A stretch of 64,000 bases of DNA from Pseudomonas sp. JUb42 (GTDB lineage: Bacteria > Pseudomonadota > Gammaproteobacteria > Pseudomonadales > Pseudomonadaceae), in assembly GCF_024807945.1 (NCBI RefSeq), contig NZ_JANUFD010000003.1, positions 1-64,000 on the forward strand, written 5' to 3'. This document shows, in pieces, positions 35,975 through 45,982 of this stretch. Both the position numbers and the translations under genes were made by a program. The notes under the pieces are model-generated. The model did not search any database. It saw only the letters and a list, made by a program, of their open reading frames with translations, and was not told the origin of the DNA. Every line of letters begins with the position of its first letter. Positions within the stretch are counted from its first letter, which is position 1.

Positions 35975-37057
35975 TCAACCCTTGATCAACGCCTCAACCA
36001 GCTTCACCTGACGATCCAGAGTCGCGCGATCGGCGCTGCGTACGGTGGCATGACCCACCTTGCGGCCAACCTTGAACGCCTTGCCGTAGTGATGCAGGTG
36101 GCAGTCGTCAATGGCAATGACCTTCTCCACCGCAGGCACTTCACCGATAAAGTTGAGCATGGCGCTCTCGCCGACCTTGGCCGTGGAGCCCAGTGGCAGG
36201 CCCGCGACCGCCCGCAAGTGGTTTTCGAACTGGCTGCACTCGGCGCCTTCGGTGGTCCAGTGCCCGGAGTTGTGTACTCGCGGGGCGATTTCGTTGGCCT
36301 TGAGGCCGCCGTCGACTTCAAAGAATTCGAAAGCCATCACACCAACGTAATCGAGCTTTTGCAGCACACGACCGACATAGTCTTCGGCCAGGCCCTGCAA
36401 CGGGTGATCGGTGCTGGCGATGGACAGGCGCAGAATGCCGTTGTCGTGGGTGTTGTGCACCAACGGGTAGAAACGGGTCTCGCCATCGCGGGCACGTACA
36501 GCGATCAGCGACACTTCGCCAGTGAACGGCACGAAGCCTTCCAGCAGGCAAGGCACACTGCCCAGTTCGGCGAAGGTATCGACCACATCAGCGGCCGTGC
36601 GCAGGACTTTCTGGCCTTTGCCGTCGTAACCGAGGGTGCGGGTTTTCAATACCGCAGGCAGGCCGATGCGGGCGACCGCAGCGTCCAGGTCGGCCTGGGA
36701 CTGGATATCGGCGAATTCCGGCGTAGGAATGCCCAAGTCCTTGAACATGCTCTTCTCGAACCAGCGGTCACGGGCGATACGCAAGGCATCGGCGCTCGGA
36801 TAGACCGGCACGAACTGCGAAAGGAAGGCGACGGTTTCCGCTGGCACGCTTTCGAATTCGAAGGTCACCAGATCGACTTCATCGGCCAACTGACGCAGAT
36901 GATCCTGATCGCCGTAATCGGCACGCAGATGCTCGCCCAGGGCAGCGGCGCAAGCGTCCGGCGCGGGGTCGAGAAAAGCGAAATTCATCCCCAGCGGCGT
37001 ACCTGCCAGGGCCAACATGCGACCCAACTGGCCGCCACCGATTACACCGATCTTCAT
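35975..37057 (-). CDS. purK: 5-(carboxyamino)imidazole ribonucleotide synthase
   Basis: A 360-residue ATP-grasp enzyme of purine synthesis that carboxylates AIR to N5-CAIR with ATP and bicarbonate. MKIGVIGGGQLGRMLALAGTPLGM (1-24) is the start signature; ATP-grasp motifs are PAVLKTRTLGYDGKGQ (about 144-159) and NEIAPRVHNSGHWT (about 264-277). Second gene of purE-purK, 9 bp after purE. Confidence 0.96.
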   Translation of the reverse strand: MKIGVIGGGQLGRMLALAGTPLGMNFAFLDPAPDACAAALGEHLRADYGDQDHLRQLADEVDLVTFEFESVPAETVAFLSQFVPVYPSADALRIARDRWFEKSMFKDLGIPTPEFADIQSQADLDAAVARIGLPAVLKTRTLGYDGKGQKVLRTAADVVDTFAELGSVPCLLEGFVPFTGEVSLIAVRARDGETRFYPLVHNTHDNGILRLSIASTDHPLQGLAEDYVGRVLQKLDYVGVMAFEFFEVDGGLKANEIAPRVHNSGHWTTEGAECSQFENHLRAVAGLPLGSTAKVGESAMLNFIGEVPAVEKVIAIDDCHLHHYGKAFKVGRKVGHATVRSADRATLDRQVKLVEALIKG

Positions 37058-37066
37058 GGAAAAACC

Positions 37067-37558
37067 TCAGGCGTCGCGCGGGTCTGGATTGTCCAGGACG
37101 TTGTCTGTCTGCTCAGTGCGGAATTTCTTCAGCACGGCGTGAAATTGCGGATGCTTGGCGCCCAGGATGCTGGCCGACAGCAGCGCGGCGTTGATCGCAC
37201 CGGCCTTGCCGATGGCCAGGGTGGCAACCGGAATGCCCGCTGGCATCTGTACGATGGACAGCAGCGAATCGACGCCCGACAGCATCGACGACTGGACTGG
37301 CACACCCAGCACCGGCAAATGGGTCTTGGCTGCGCACATGCCCGGCAAGTGAGCGGCACCGCCGGCACCGGCGATGATCACCTCAATCCCGCGTTCCTCG
37401 GCCTGTTCGGCGTACTGGAACAGCAGGTCCGGCGTACGGTGGGCCGAAACCACTTTGACTTCGTACGGAATGCCGAGCTTTTCCAGCATATCGGCGGTGT
37501 GGCTAAGGGTGGACCAATCGGACTTGGAGCCCATGATCACGCCAACCAGTGCGCTCAT
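37067..37558 (-). CDS. purE: N5-CAIR mutase
   Basis: A 163-residue class I PurE which moves the carboxyl group from N5-CAIR to give [15 protein letters not shown] (about 8-18), SAHRTPD (about 42-48), [11 protein letters not shown] and [10 protein letters not shown] are the active-site loops, with His44 as the expected acid-base. Start at 37558 follows GAGAGG. A long leader with a terminator-like hairpin precedes it. Confidence 0.96.
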   Translation of the reverse strand: MSALVGVIMGSKSDWSTLSHTADMLEKLGIPYEVKVVSAHRTPDLLFQYAEQAEERGIEVIIAGAGGAAHLPGMCAAKTHLPVLGVPVQSSMLSGVDSLLSIVQMPAGIPVATLAIGKAGAINAALLSASILGAKHPQFHAVLKKFRTEQTDNVLDNPDPRDA

Positions 37559-37593
37559 CGTCGTGCCTCTCATCGGGCGCCCGCAGGCGCATC

Positions 37594-37633
37594 AAAAAAC
37601 AAACAAGCCACGCGGGAGGACCGGCGTGGCTTG
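37594..37633 (-). terminator. Terminator-like hairpin in the purE leader (candidate attenuator)
   Basis: A perfect 10-bp stem CAAGCCACGC / GCGTGGCTTG (37604-37613 with 37624-37633) with a 10-base loop. On the minus strand it is followed by TTTGTTTTTTG. It lies downstream of the likely purE promoter, about 46 bp before the ATG, so it would stop most transcripts entering purEK unless overridden. It may also end transcripts from the gene at 37772. Confidence 0.65.
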
Positions 37634-37674
37634 CTGTACGAATAATGACCGGTCGAGCCGGCCAAAGGCCGCGC

Positions 37675-37702
37675 AGTATACCGTAAAGCGGCGCGAAGAC
37701 AG
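37675..37702 (-). promoter_or_regulatory. Candidate purE promoter
   Basis: On the minus strand CTGTCT (37697-37702), 16 bp, TATACT (37675-37680). A start near 37668 would give a leader of about 110 bases that contains the hairpin at 37604-37633. Confidence 0.5.
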
Positions 37703-37771
37703 CCCCTTTGGCGACCATTAGTCAGCGGGAAACGTCAGCGTCCGCTCGAGCCCAATGAGACGGGGGCGATC

Positions 37772-38329
37772 TCAGTCCACCGCTCCCAGAAAGGCAGCAA
37801 TATTCTGGCGATTCTTGAGGCTGTACTGGTAACAGTTGGCCCTGGATACCTGCCGATCAGGGAAGACATAGGTTTCACAGACAAGCCCGAACGCGTTGTA
37901 CTGCAACTCGGCATCCTCGTGGGTCGCGCCGAAGCTGTGACCCAGTTCATGGGCGATGACCTGATAGGAATACAGGGACGCAATCACCGCGTAATGCCCT
38001 GCGTAAGTAACCCCCAGAATCGACTCGCTCAACTTGTCGCCGGTCACCAGCAAATAACGATGAGTCCGGTCCAATGACAATCCGCGCTGCCCCGCGAACG
38101 CCCTGACGCGACGAATCCAGTCTTTGAGCACGATTTCTTCGCCGCCCTTGTAATCGATATCGGTCATCCCTGGAACGGAACTCAGATATTCAATGACGAA
38201 CTCACGGTCGCAGACTTTTTCCAGCTCTATAACGCAGCTTTGCAGGTAATTGCGCGGGACGATCCGGCGTGTCCCGGTATCGACATCATCGTGATAAAAA
38301 ACAAACAGCTTCACAGGCTTCCTTGCCAC
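37772..38329 (-). CDS. Metzincin-like zinc metalloprotease, cytoplasmic or non-classically exported
   Basis: A 185-residue protein with the extended zinc motif HELGHSFGATHED (127-139): ligands His127, His131, His137 and catalytic Glu128, as in reprolysin-type metzincins. There is no signal peptide or propeptide. The expected Met-turn methionine after the motif is not present; Cys150 and Cys166 in the C-terminal segment could bridge. Start at 38329 (MARKPVKLFVFYHDDVD). Not obviously tied to purEK downstream. Target unknown. Confidence 0.7.
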   Translation of the reverse strand: MARKPVKLFVFYHDDVDTGTRRIVPRNYLQSCVIELEKVCDREFVIEYLSSVPGMTDIDYKGGEEIVLKDWIRRVRAFAGQRGLSLDRTHRYLLVTGDKLSESILGVTYAGHYAVIASLYSYQVIAHELGHSFGATHEDAELQYNAFGLVCETYVFPDRQVSRANCYQYSLKNRQNIAAFLGAVD

Positions 38330-38487
38330 GTTTCATTTCCTTATAGACGGTTGACTCTGCGCGCCCGCCACCATGGCAGGTTGCTCGAATCAAAAGCTAC
38401 AAGACGGTCCGGGCAAAAACATCCGGACCGCAGAAGCAAGAAATGTAGTCCCCTCCATTTGAATATGTAGGAAACCACGCACCTTAT

Positions 38488-39387
38488 TCACTCGCTGGCC
38501 TGCTCCAACTTGCGCCACAGCAGGCGCACATTGGCCTTGCGCACCAAGGCGCAGCGATACAGGCGGATCTCCAGCGGCACATGCCACTGCAAGCCGCCGC
38601 AGACCACTAGTTCACCGCGTGCCAGTTCGGCCGAAATGCTCAGCCGCGGCACCCAGGCAATCCCCAACCCTTCCAGCGCCATGCCTTTGAGGCTGTCGGC
38701 CATGGCGGTTTCATAGACAGTGGTAAAACGCAGGTTGCGCTGGCGCAGCAGCAGATTCACCGAGCGCCCGAGAAAGGCACCGGCGCTGTAGGCCAGCAAG
38801 GGCACGCTGGCATCGTTTTCCAGATCGAACAGCGGTCGGCCATTGGCGTCCGCCGCGCAGACCGGCAGCATTTCGGTGTGGCCCAAGTGCAGCGACGGGA
38901 AAATCTCGCTATCCATCTGCAAGGCCGCATCCGGATCGTAGAACGCCAGCATCAGGTCGCAGCCGCCTTCGCGCAGGGCATGCACCGCTTCACCGACGTT
39001 GGTGGCCACCAGGCGCGTGGCGATGTTCAGGCCATCATTACGAAGTTGGGCGATCCAGCGCGGGAAGAAACCCAGCGCCAGGGAATGCGCCGCCGCTACT
39101 TGAATGACTTCCCCCTGGCCGCCTTCCAGATGATGCAAATGCCTGAGCACTTCGCCCAGTTGCTCGACCACTGTGCGCGCTGTCACCAGAAACAGCTGGC
39201 CCGCTGCCGTCAGCTCGATAGGGGTGCGCGAGCGATTGACCAGGGTCAGGCCCAGCGCCGCCTCCAGGCTGCGGATGCGTCGGCTGAAGGCCGGCTGAGT
39301 AACGAAGCGCCGCTCCGCCGCCTGGGAAAAGCTGCGGGTGGCGGCCAGGGCGCTGAAGTCCTCCAGCCATTTGCTTTCCAGATTCAT
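38488..39387 (-). CDS. LysR-family transcriptional regulator beside aspA
   Basis: A 299-residue LysR protein: helix-turn-helix with FSALAATRSFSQAAERRFVTQPAFSRRIRSLEAALG (about 8-43), then an effector domain (about 90-299). The start at 39387 (MNLESKWLEDF) has GAGGA a few bases before; a methionine at 39405 overlaps that site. It is divergent from aspA with 323 bp between, so it probably controls aspA; the inducer might be aspartate, asparagine or fumarate. Confidence 0.85.
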   Translation of the reverse strand: MNLESKWLEDFSALAATRSFSQAAERRFVTQPAFSRRIRSLEAALGLTLVNRSRTPIELTAAGQLFLVTARTVVEQLGEVLRHLHHLEGGQGEVIQVAAAHSLALGFFPRWIAQLRNDGLNIATRLVATNVGEAVHALREGGCDLMLAFYDPDAALQMDSEIFPSLHLGHTEMLPVCAADANGRPLFDLENDASVPLLAYSAGAFLGRSVNLLLRQRNLRFTTVYETAMADSLKGMALEGLGIAWVPRLSISAELARGELVVCGGLQWHVPLEIRLYRCALVRKANVRLLWRKLEQASE

Positions 39388-39423
39388 GGTGTCCTCGATG
39401 CTCACCTTGTAGGTACGAACCCT

Positions 39424-39511
39424 GTGGGAGCAAATTCATTCGCGAAGGGGCCAGCAATGTCAAAATCATTGGCACCTGACACACCGCTTTCGCGAATGAA
39501 TTCGCTCCCAC
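39424..39511. repeat. REP doublet, GTGGGAGCAAATTCATTCGCG type
   Basis: GTGGGAGCAAATTCATTCGCGAA (from 39424) and the inverted TTCGCGAATGAATTCGCTCCCAC (to 39511). A distinct REP subfamily with an AATTCATTCGCG core, shared with 45780-45869. It occupies the aspA/LysR promoter gap. Confidence 0.85.
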
Positions 39512-39710
39512 AGTCCGCTCCCAATAGAAAGAATGAAGTGTCAGGTTTGTTACGGTACCTGCATACGCCCATTACAACCAGATCGTCACACCAACATTAT
39601 GCCGTTCCGGCATGGGGCAGCGTTTAACAGCATTGGTCAATATTACTCGCAAAGCCCAGTATCAGCGGCGTTCCGACACTTTCCGTGTCCATTCTGAGAT
39701 TATCTCTATC

Positions 39711-41135
<1,425 letters not shown>

Positions 41136-41190
41136 CCGACGCAGCAAACGACTCACCAGGCTGAGGGACTAGACACCTCTCACCTTTTCG

Positions 41191-41224
41191 AGGGCCAGGA
41201 GCGCATGCTCCCGGCCCTTTTTTT
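41191..41224 (+). terminator. Rho-independent terminator of aspA
   Basis: Stem AGGGCC-A-GGAGC / GCTCC-C-GGCCCT (41191-41202 with 41207-41218) and a 7-base T-run, 56 bp after the aspA stop. Confidence 0.88.
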
Positions 41225-41247
41225 ATGCAGTGATGGACGCCGTGTAC

Positions 41248-41334
41248 GTTGGAGCAAGGCTTGCCCGCGAAGGCCTCCGCGCGGAGTGCCTGAATTACCG
41301 CGTTGTTCGGTTCGCGGGCAAGCCTCGCTCCAAC
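41248..41334. repeat. REP doublet (REPIN), GTTGGAGCAAGGCTTGCCC variant
   Basis: Both outer ends read GTTGGAGC/GCTCCAAC instead of the usual GTGGGAGC/GCTCCCAC. The change is symmetrical in the two arms, so pairing is kept. Confidence 0.85.
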
Positions 41335-41354
41335 GGAAGAGAAGCTGTTCCTGC

Positions 41355-42167
41355 TCAGGCAATCTGAAACAACCCATCAACCATCTGCGTCTGGGCCAGA
41401 CGCTCGCGCAGATCGTCATCGAGCTCCGGATCATCCGGCAGGTACAGGCGCACCTTGCGGTAGGCGCTGACGCGGTTGATCTGGGTGCCGAGAAACTCCC
41501 AGACCACCCGGGAACAGGCCGGCGCACGGTGATCGGCCGAGGACACGCCGATCTTCAGGCCATTGAGCCGGGTGATGCGGCTCTTGTAGCTGGGAATCAA
41601 AACGGTCTGACAGATTTCATTGGAGGTCAGCGACTCGTAATCAACAAAAAACAGACGGTTTTGCAGGTAATAGGCCACGCCCAAGTAGCGATAGCGCTCG
41701 TAGTCCTCACCGCGAGCGGCGCGAGTTTGCAGACGTTCGGTGCGCTCATAGGTATAGTGCCCGCCCTCTTCGCGCAGGTGGACCAGCGAACACAGGATAT
41801 GACCGGGCATCGACATCGAGTGGTAGTACTCGTGGTAGTAGCCCACATGCACCTGTAACTCGTTGGAAGAGCGTTGGCGCAGGTGCTCGAGCATCTGCTG
41901 CGGCGCACTCATCTCTGCGGCATCGCTGCTCGGCTTGGCCTTGGCGCCGATCAACCGGGCGAACTGCTCGGTCGGCAGGCCGATCTCGTACTCCTCTACG
42001 CCAAAGAAGTCGCAGATACGCTTGAGGTTATAGGGCGTCGGCAGGCTTTGCCCGCTGAGGTATTTGTTGAACTGGGCGCGGTTGATACCCAGCTGGCGAC
42101 AGACCTCGGCAATGGAGCGGTAATGACGACACAGCAACTGCAAATTGGCGGGGAAGTATTCACGCAT
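41355..42167 (-). CDS. Helix-turn-helix (XRE-type) transcriptional regulator with unknown C-terminal domain
   Basis: A 270-residue protein: N-terminal Cro/CI-type helix-turn-helix (about 5-62; SIAEVCRQLGINRAQFNKYLSGQSLPTPYNLKRICDFFGVEEYEI) and a C-terminal domain of about 170 residues rich in Tyr and Arg (YYHEYYHSMSMPGHILCSLVHLREEGGHYTYERTERLQ) that may sense a ligand. I do not recognise the second domain. Start at 42167 (MREYFPANLQLLCRHYRSIAEVC). Divergent from the AGCS symporter gene 189 bp away, which it may control. Confidence 0.8.
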   Translation of the reverse strand: MREYFPANLQLLCRHYRSIAEVCRQLGINRAQFNKYLSGQSLPTPYNLKRICDFFGVEEYEIGLPTEQFARLIGAKAKPSSDAAEMSAPQQMLEHLRQRSSNELQVHVGYYHEYYHSMSMPGHILCSLVHLREEGGHYTYERTERLQTRAARGEDYERYRYLGVAYYLQNRLFFVDYESLTSNEICQTVLIPSYKSRITRLNGLKIGVSSADHRAPACSRVVWEFLGTQINRVSAYRKVRLYLPDDPELDDDLRERLAQTQMVDGLFQIA

Positions 42168-42356
42168 GGCACAGCTCGTCGGAATGGCGCTAGAAGACGC
42201 GAAGATAGCATCAACACGCATCACTTTCACTCAACCAGCGAAATTGCTCTGATCGCGGCGATCGCCAACCATTTGCACCCTGGAAAACGGGGTCGTGGCG
42301 CAACGTCTCGAACCGTTCACATTCGCCCAAAAAAGAAAAACAGCGAGGAATCATCC

Positions 42357-43814
42357 ATGCTCGAAGTCATCAACGACTTCCTCTCCGGAAAAGTACTGAT
42401 CGTGCTCATTGTAGGGCTCGGCAGTTACTTCACCATCCGCTCGCGCTTCGTGCAATTGCGCCACTTCTTCCATATGTTCGCGGTATTCCGTGACAGCCTG
42501 CGCAGCAGCTCCGGCCAGCTCAGCTCGTTCCAGGCCCTGATGCTCAGCCTTGCCGGTCGCGTCGGTGCAGGCAACATTGCCGGTGTCGGCATCGCCGTGA
42601 CCCTGGGTGGCCCTGGCGCCGTATTCTGGATGTGGGTGACCGCTCTGGTCGGCATGTCCAGCAGCTTCTTCGAATGCTCCCTGGGCCAGCTCTACAAGCG
42701 CTGCGACTCCGAAGGGCAGTTCCGTGGCGGCCCGTCCTACTACATCCAGCATGGCCTGGGCCATCGCGGCTGGGGCATGGTCATGGCGGTCCTGCTGTTG
42801 GTGACCTTCGGTTTCGCCTTCAACGGCCTGCAATCCCACGCCGTGACCCACTCGCTGAACAACGCCTTCGGCATCGACGCGACCTACAGCGGTATCGGCC
42901 TGGCCGTGCTGCTGGGCCTGGTGTTCATCGGCGGGATCAAGCGCATCGCGGCAGTCGCCGACCTGCTGGTGCCGGTCAAGACCCTGATCTACATCGCCGT
43001 GACCATCTACGTGATCGTCCTGCAGTTCGACCATGTTCCGGCCATGCTGGCGACCATCGTCAAGAGCGCCTTCGGCCTTGACCAGGCGTTCGGCGGCCTG
43101 ATCGGCAGCGCCATCGTCATGGGTGTGAAGCGCGGCGTATTCGCCAACGAAGCAGGCCTGGGCAGTGCGCCCAACGTGGCCGCCGTCGCACAGGTCGAAC
43201 ACCCGGTTGCACAGGGCGTGGTCCAGGCGTTCAGCGTGTTCCTCGATACCTTCGTGATCTGCACCTGTACTGCCCTGCTGATCCTGCTGTCGGGCTTCTA
43301 CACCCCCGGTTTCGAAGGCGACGGCATTGCCCTGACCCAGAACTCCCTGGCCGCCGTGGTCGGTGAATGGGGCCGGATGTTCATCAGTGTGGCCCTGGCC
43401 CTGTTCGTGTTCACCTCGATCCTCTACAACTACTATCTGGGCGAAAACAGCCTGCGCTTTATCCTCGGTGAAAACCGCAAGGCGCTGATCGGCTACCGCG
43501 CACTGGTACTGGCCCTGATCCTCTGGGGTGCGGTCGAGAACCTGAGCACCGTGTTCGCCTTCGCCGACATCACCATGACCTTGCTGGCGTTCGTCAACCT
43601 GATCGCCCTGGCGCTGCTGTTCAAGGTCGGCATGCGCATCCTGCGTGACTACGATGACCAGCGCAAAGCCGGGATCAAGACGCCGGTGTTCGACTCCAGC
43701 AAGTTCGCCGACCTGGATATCGACCTGAAAGCCTGGCCTGCCAACCCGAGCGCACCCGCTCCGACCACTCAGCCCGAGTCGCAGCCTCATGGCGCCGCGC
43801 AAACCCAACGCTGA
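42357..43814 (+). CDS. Alanine/glycine:cation symporter (AGCS family)
   Basis: A 485-residue membrane protein with about 10-11 helices. The family signatures are SLAGRVGAGNIAGVGIAVTLGGPGAVFWMWVTALVGM (about 63-99) and GVKRGVFANEAGLGSAPNVAA (about 258-278). Takes up small neutral amino acids with Na+ or H+. Start at 42357 follows GCGAGGAATCATCC. Its last 26 bp overlap the start of the racemase gene, so the two are coupled. Confidence 0.9.
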   Translation: MLEVINDFLSGKVLIVLIVGLGSYFTIRSRFVQLRHFFHMFAVFRDSLRSSSGQLSSFQALMLSLAGRVGAGNIAGVGIAVTLGGPGAVFWMWVTALVGMSSSFFECSLGQLYKRCDSEGQFRGGPSYYIQHGLGHRGWGMVMAVLLLVTFGFAFNGLQSHAVTHSLNNAFGIDATYSGIGLAVLLGLVFIGGIKRIAAVADLLVPVKTLIYIAVTIYVIVLQFDHVPAMLATIVKSAFGLDQAFGGLIGSAIVMGVKRGVFANEAGLGSAPNVAAVAQVEHPVAQGVVQAFSVFLDTFVICTCTALLILLSGFYTPGFEGDGIALTQNSLAAVVGEWGRMFISVALALFVFTSILYNYYLGENSLRFILGENRKALIGYRALVLALILWGAVENLSTVFAFADITMTLLAFVNLIALALLFKVGMRILRDYDDQRKAGIKTPVFDSSKFADLDIDLKAWPANPSAPAPTTQPESQPHGAAQTQR

Positions 43815-44532
43815 GTCCACTGACCTGAGCCGTTGCGACTATGTCGCACGGCCAAGGCTGGGCATCATCACCGGCTCCGGCCCCGAAGCCGGTATGGATA
43901 TGTGGGCCAAGCTGCTGCAAGAGAACCGCCGGCGCCTCGGCCCGGCGTTTCGCGGTGATATCGACGCCCCGGCAGTGACCATCGTTTCAGACCCTGAACT
44001 GGGTCTGTCGATGGAGCTGGAAAAAACCGCCGAGACCGTCTGGCGTGCCCTGCACGCCGACATTCTCGCGCTGGACGGCCAGGTCGCCGCCTTCAGCATT
44101 GCCTGCAACACCCTCAACCTGTTTGCCGGACGCATTCGCGATCTGCCGCTGCACAGTGAATTCATCTCCTTCCGCGATGTGCTGCACGAATATCTGCAAC
44201 GCAGTGGGGTGGAGCGTGTCTGCCTGCTCGGCGCCCGCCCGGTGGCAGAACTGGGCGAATGGTCGCCCTACAGCGACTTGCGCGAAGCGGTCGAGTTCGA
44301 GCCCGTTGTGCAGGGTGAGCCGTTGCATCAGTTGATCTACGACATCAAGGTATTCGGCGCGGCGGATCCGGGCGTGCGCTCGCGTTTCGCCGAACTGCTG
44401 GCCTCCATCGAATCCGCTACAGTGCTGCTGGCCTGTACGGAACTGCCGCTGGTGGCCGATATCGTGACCGACAAGACGCTGGTGGATGTCACCCAACTGG
44501 TGGCCGAGGCGATGTTGGATCGGTGTATATGA
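43789..44532 (+). CDS. Aspartate/glutamate racemase family protein
   Basis: A 247-residue PLP-independent racemase fold protein. Glycine loop GIITGSGPEAGMDMW (25-39), first catalytic Cys106 in FSIACNTLN and second Cys216 in LLACTELPL are both present, so racemisation is possible. Interconverts L- and D-aspartate or glutamate, or a related acid. ATG lies inside the end of the symporter gene (26-bp overlap), indicating a two-gene unit for a D-/L-amino acid. Confidence 0.88.
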   Translation: MAPRKPNAESTDLSRCDYVARPRLGIITGSGPEAGMDMWAKLLQENRRRLGPAFRGDIDAPAVTIVSDPELGLSMELEKTAETVWRALHADILALDGQVAAFSIACNTLNLFAGRIRDLPLHSEFISFRDVLHEYLQRSGVERVCLLGARPVAELGEWSPYSDLREAVEFEPVVQGEPLHQLIYDIKVFGAADPGVRSRFAELLASIESATVLLACTELPLVADIVTDKTLVDVTQLVAEAMLDRCI

Positions 44533-44543
44533 CGAGCTGGACC

Positions 44544-44648
44544 GTGGGAGCGAGGCTTGCCCGCGAGAGGCCGGTACATCCGACACATATTTAGAGATCG
44601 AAAGACCGTATTCGCGGGCAAGTCGGAACGCCGCCCGCTCGCTCCCAC
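44544..44648. repeat. REP doublet (REPIN) with a disrupted right arm
   Basis: Left arm intact (44544-44567). In the right arm TTCGCGGGCAAG and GCTCGCTCCCAC are separated by about 14 extra bases (44623-44636), so the element has been interrupted by a small insertion or rearrangement. Confidence 0.8.
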
Positions 44649-44687
44649 AGGGCCGAGGCTTATCGCTCAACTTTCCAGGAGACACCC

Positions 44688-45683
44688 ATGAACCCAGTCA
44701 CACCCGCCCGCCAGGTCATGGTGCTCTATACCGGCGGCACCATCGGCATGCAGGCCAGTGCCAATGGCCTGGCCCCGGCCTCGGGTTTCGAGGCGCGCAT
44801 GGCCGAGCAACTGGCCGCGCAGCCTGAGCTGATCGTGCCACAGTGGCGCTTTCGCGAAATGGCGCCACTGATCGACAGCGCCAACATGACCCCCACCTAC
44901 TGGCAGCGCCTGCGTGAAGCGGTGATCGAAGCCGTGGATGCAGGTTGCGATGCCGTACTGATCCTGCATGGCACCGACACCCTGGCCTACAGCGCGGCCG
45001 CCATGAGCTTCCAGTTGCTGGGGCTGAGCGCGCCGGTGCTGTTCACCGGCTCCATGCTGCCTGCCGGTGTGGCGGACAGCGATGCCTGGGAAAACGTCAA
45101 CGGCTCGCTGCTGGCCCTGAGCAAAGGCCTGGCCTCGGGTGTGCATCTGTATTTCCATGGCGAACTGCTGGCGCCGACCCGTTGCGCGAAAATCCGCAGC
45201 TTCGGCCGTCACCCCTTCGCCGCGCTGCAACGCTCGCGCAATGGCCAACCGGTCAATGCCCGCCCGGCAGCGCTGGACTATCGCCAACCGAAATGCCTGG
45301 CCAGTGTCGGCGTACTGCCACTGGTGCCGGGCATCGCTGCGGCACAAGTCGATGGCCTGATCGACAGCGGCATCCACGCGCTGATCCTCGAATGCTTCGG
45401 CAGCGGCACCGGCCCCAGCGACAACCCGGACTTCCTCGCCAGCCTCAAGCGCGCGCAGGACAAGGGGCTGGCGGTGGTCGCCATCACCCAATGCCATGAA
45501 GGCGGCGTCGAACTGGACGTCTACGAAGCTGGCAGCCGCCTGCGTGGCGTCGGCGTACTGTCCGGTGGCGGCATGACACGCGAAGCAGCGTTCGGCAAAC
45601 TGCATGCGTTGTTGGGCGCAGGCTTGCCGACCGAAGAAGTCCGGCGGTTGGTTGAGCTGGATCTGTGCGGCGAACTGCGCTGA
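44688..45683 (+). CDS. L-asparaginase (cytoplasmic, type I-like)
   Basis: A 331-residue asparaginase that hydrolyses asparagine to aspartate and ammonia. First active-site motif LYTGGTIGM with Thr15, second HGTDTLAYSA with Thr96-Asp97. No signal peptide, hence cytoplasmic. Start at 44688 follows CCAGGAGACACCC. It follows the racemase gene with a REP doublet between. Its product is the substrate of AspA encoded 3.5 kb upstream. Confidence 0.93.
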   Translation: MNPVTPARQVMVLYTGGTIGMQASANGLAPASGFEARMAEQLAAQPELIVPQWRFREMAPLIDSANMTPTYWQRLREAVIEAVDAGCDAVLILHGTDTLAYSAAAMSFQLLGLSAPVLFTGSMLPAGVADSDAWENVNGSLLALSKGLASGVHLYFHGELLAPTRCAKIRSFGRHPFAALQRSRNGQPVNARPAALDYRQPKCLASVGVLPLVPGIAAAQVDGLIDSGIHALILECFGSGTGPSDNPDFLASLKRAQDKGLAVVAITQCHEGGVELDVYEAGSRLRGVGVLSGGGMTREAAFGKLHALLGAGLPTEEVRRLVELDLCGELR

Positions 45684-45982
45684 ATTTCGTTTTATTGCTA
45701 TCTATGTGGGAGATCCAGCCCTGTCTACGACGCCGCGCTGTGACGCAGTAAACACTAAGCGGGGCAGGTGGCAAACCGTGTGGGAGCGAATTCATTCGCG
45801 AAGAGGCCGGTACATTCGACGCACCTTCAGCGTCTGGAACAACGCTTTCGCGAATAAATTCGCTCCCACTGAATCCGTCCCCATAGAATTCACCGCTACA
45901 GAATTTGACCCGGTAGAACCACCCGGTTTCCCCGGCACAAGATTTGCTCCCCCTATCCGGCCAATCGCGCCGGATAACCCCC
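45684..45982. other. Intergenic region between asparaginase and the AraC gene
   Basis: Apart from the REP doublet at 45780-45869 I see nothing coding; the stretch 45870-45982 presumably contains the AraC promoter. Confidence 0.5.
45780..45869. repeat. REP doublet, GTGGGAGCGAATTCATTCGCG type
   Basis: Arms GTGGGAGCGAATTCATTCGCGAA (45780-) and TTCGCGAATAAATTCGCTCCCAC (-45869); one base differs between arms (T/A in the core). Same subfamily as 39424-39511. Confidence 0.87.
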
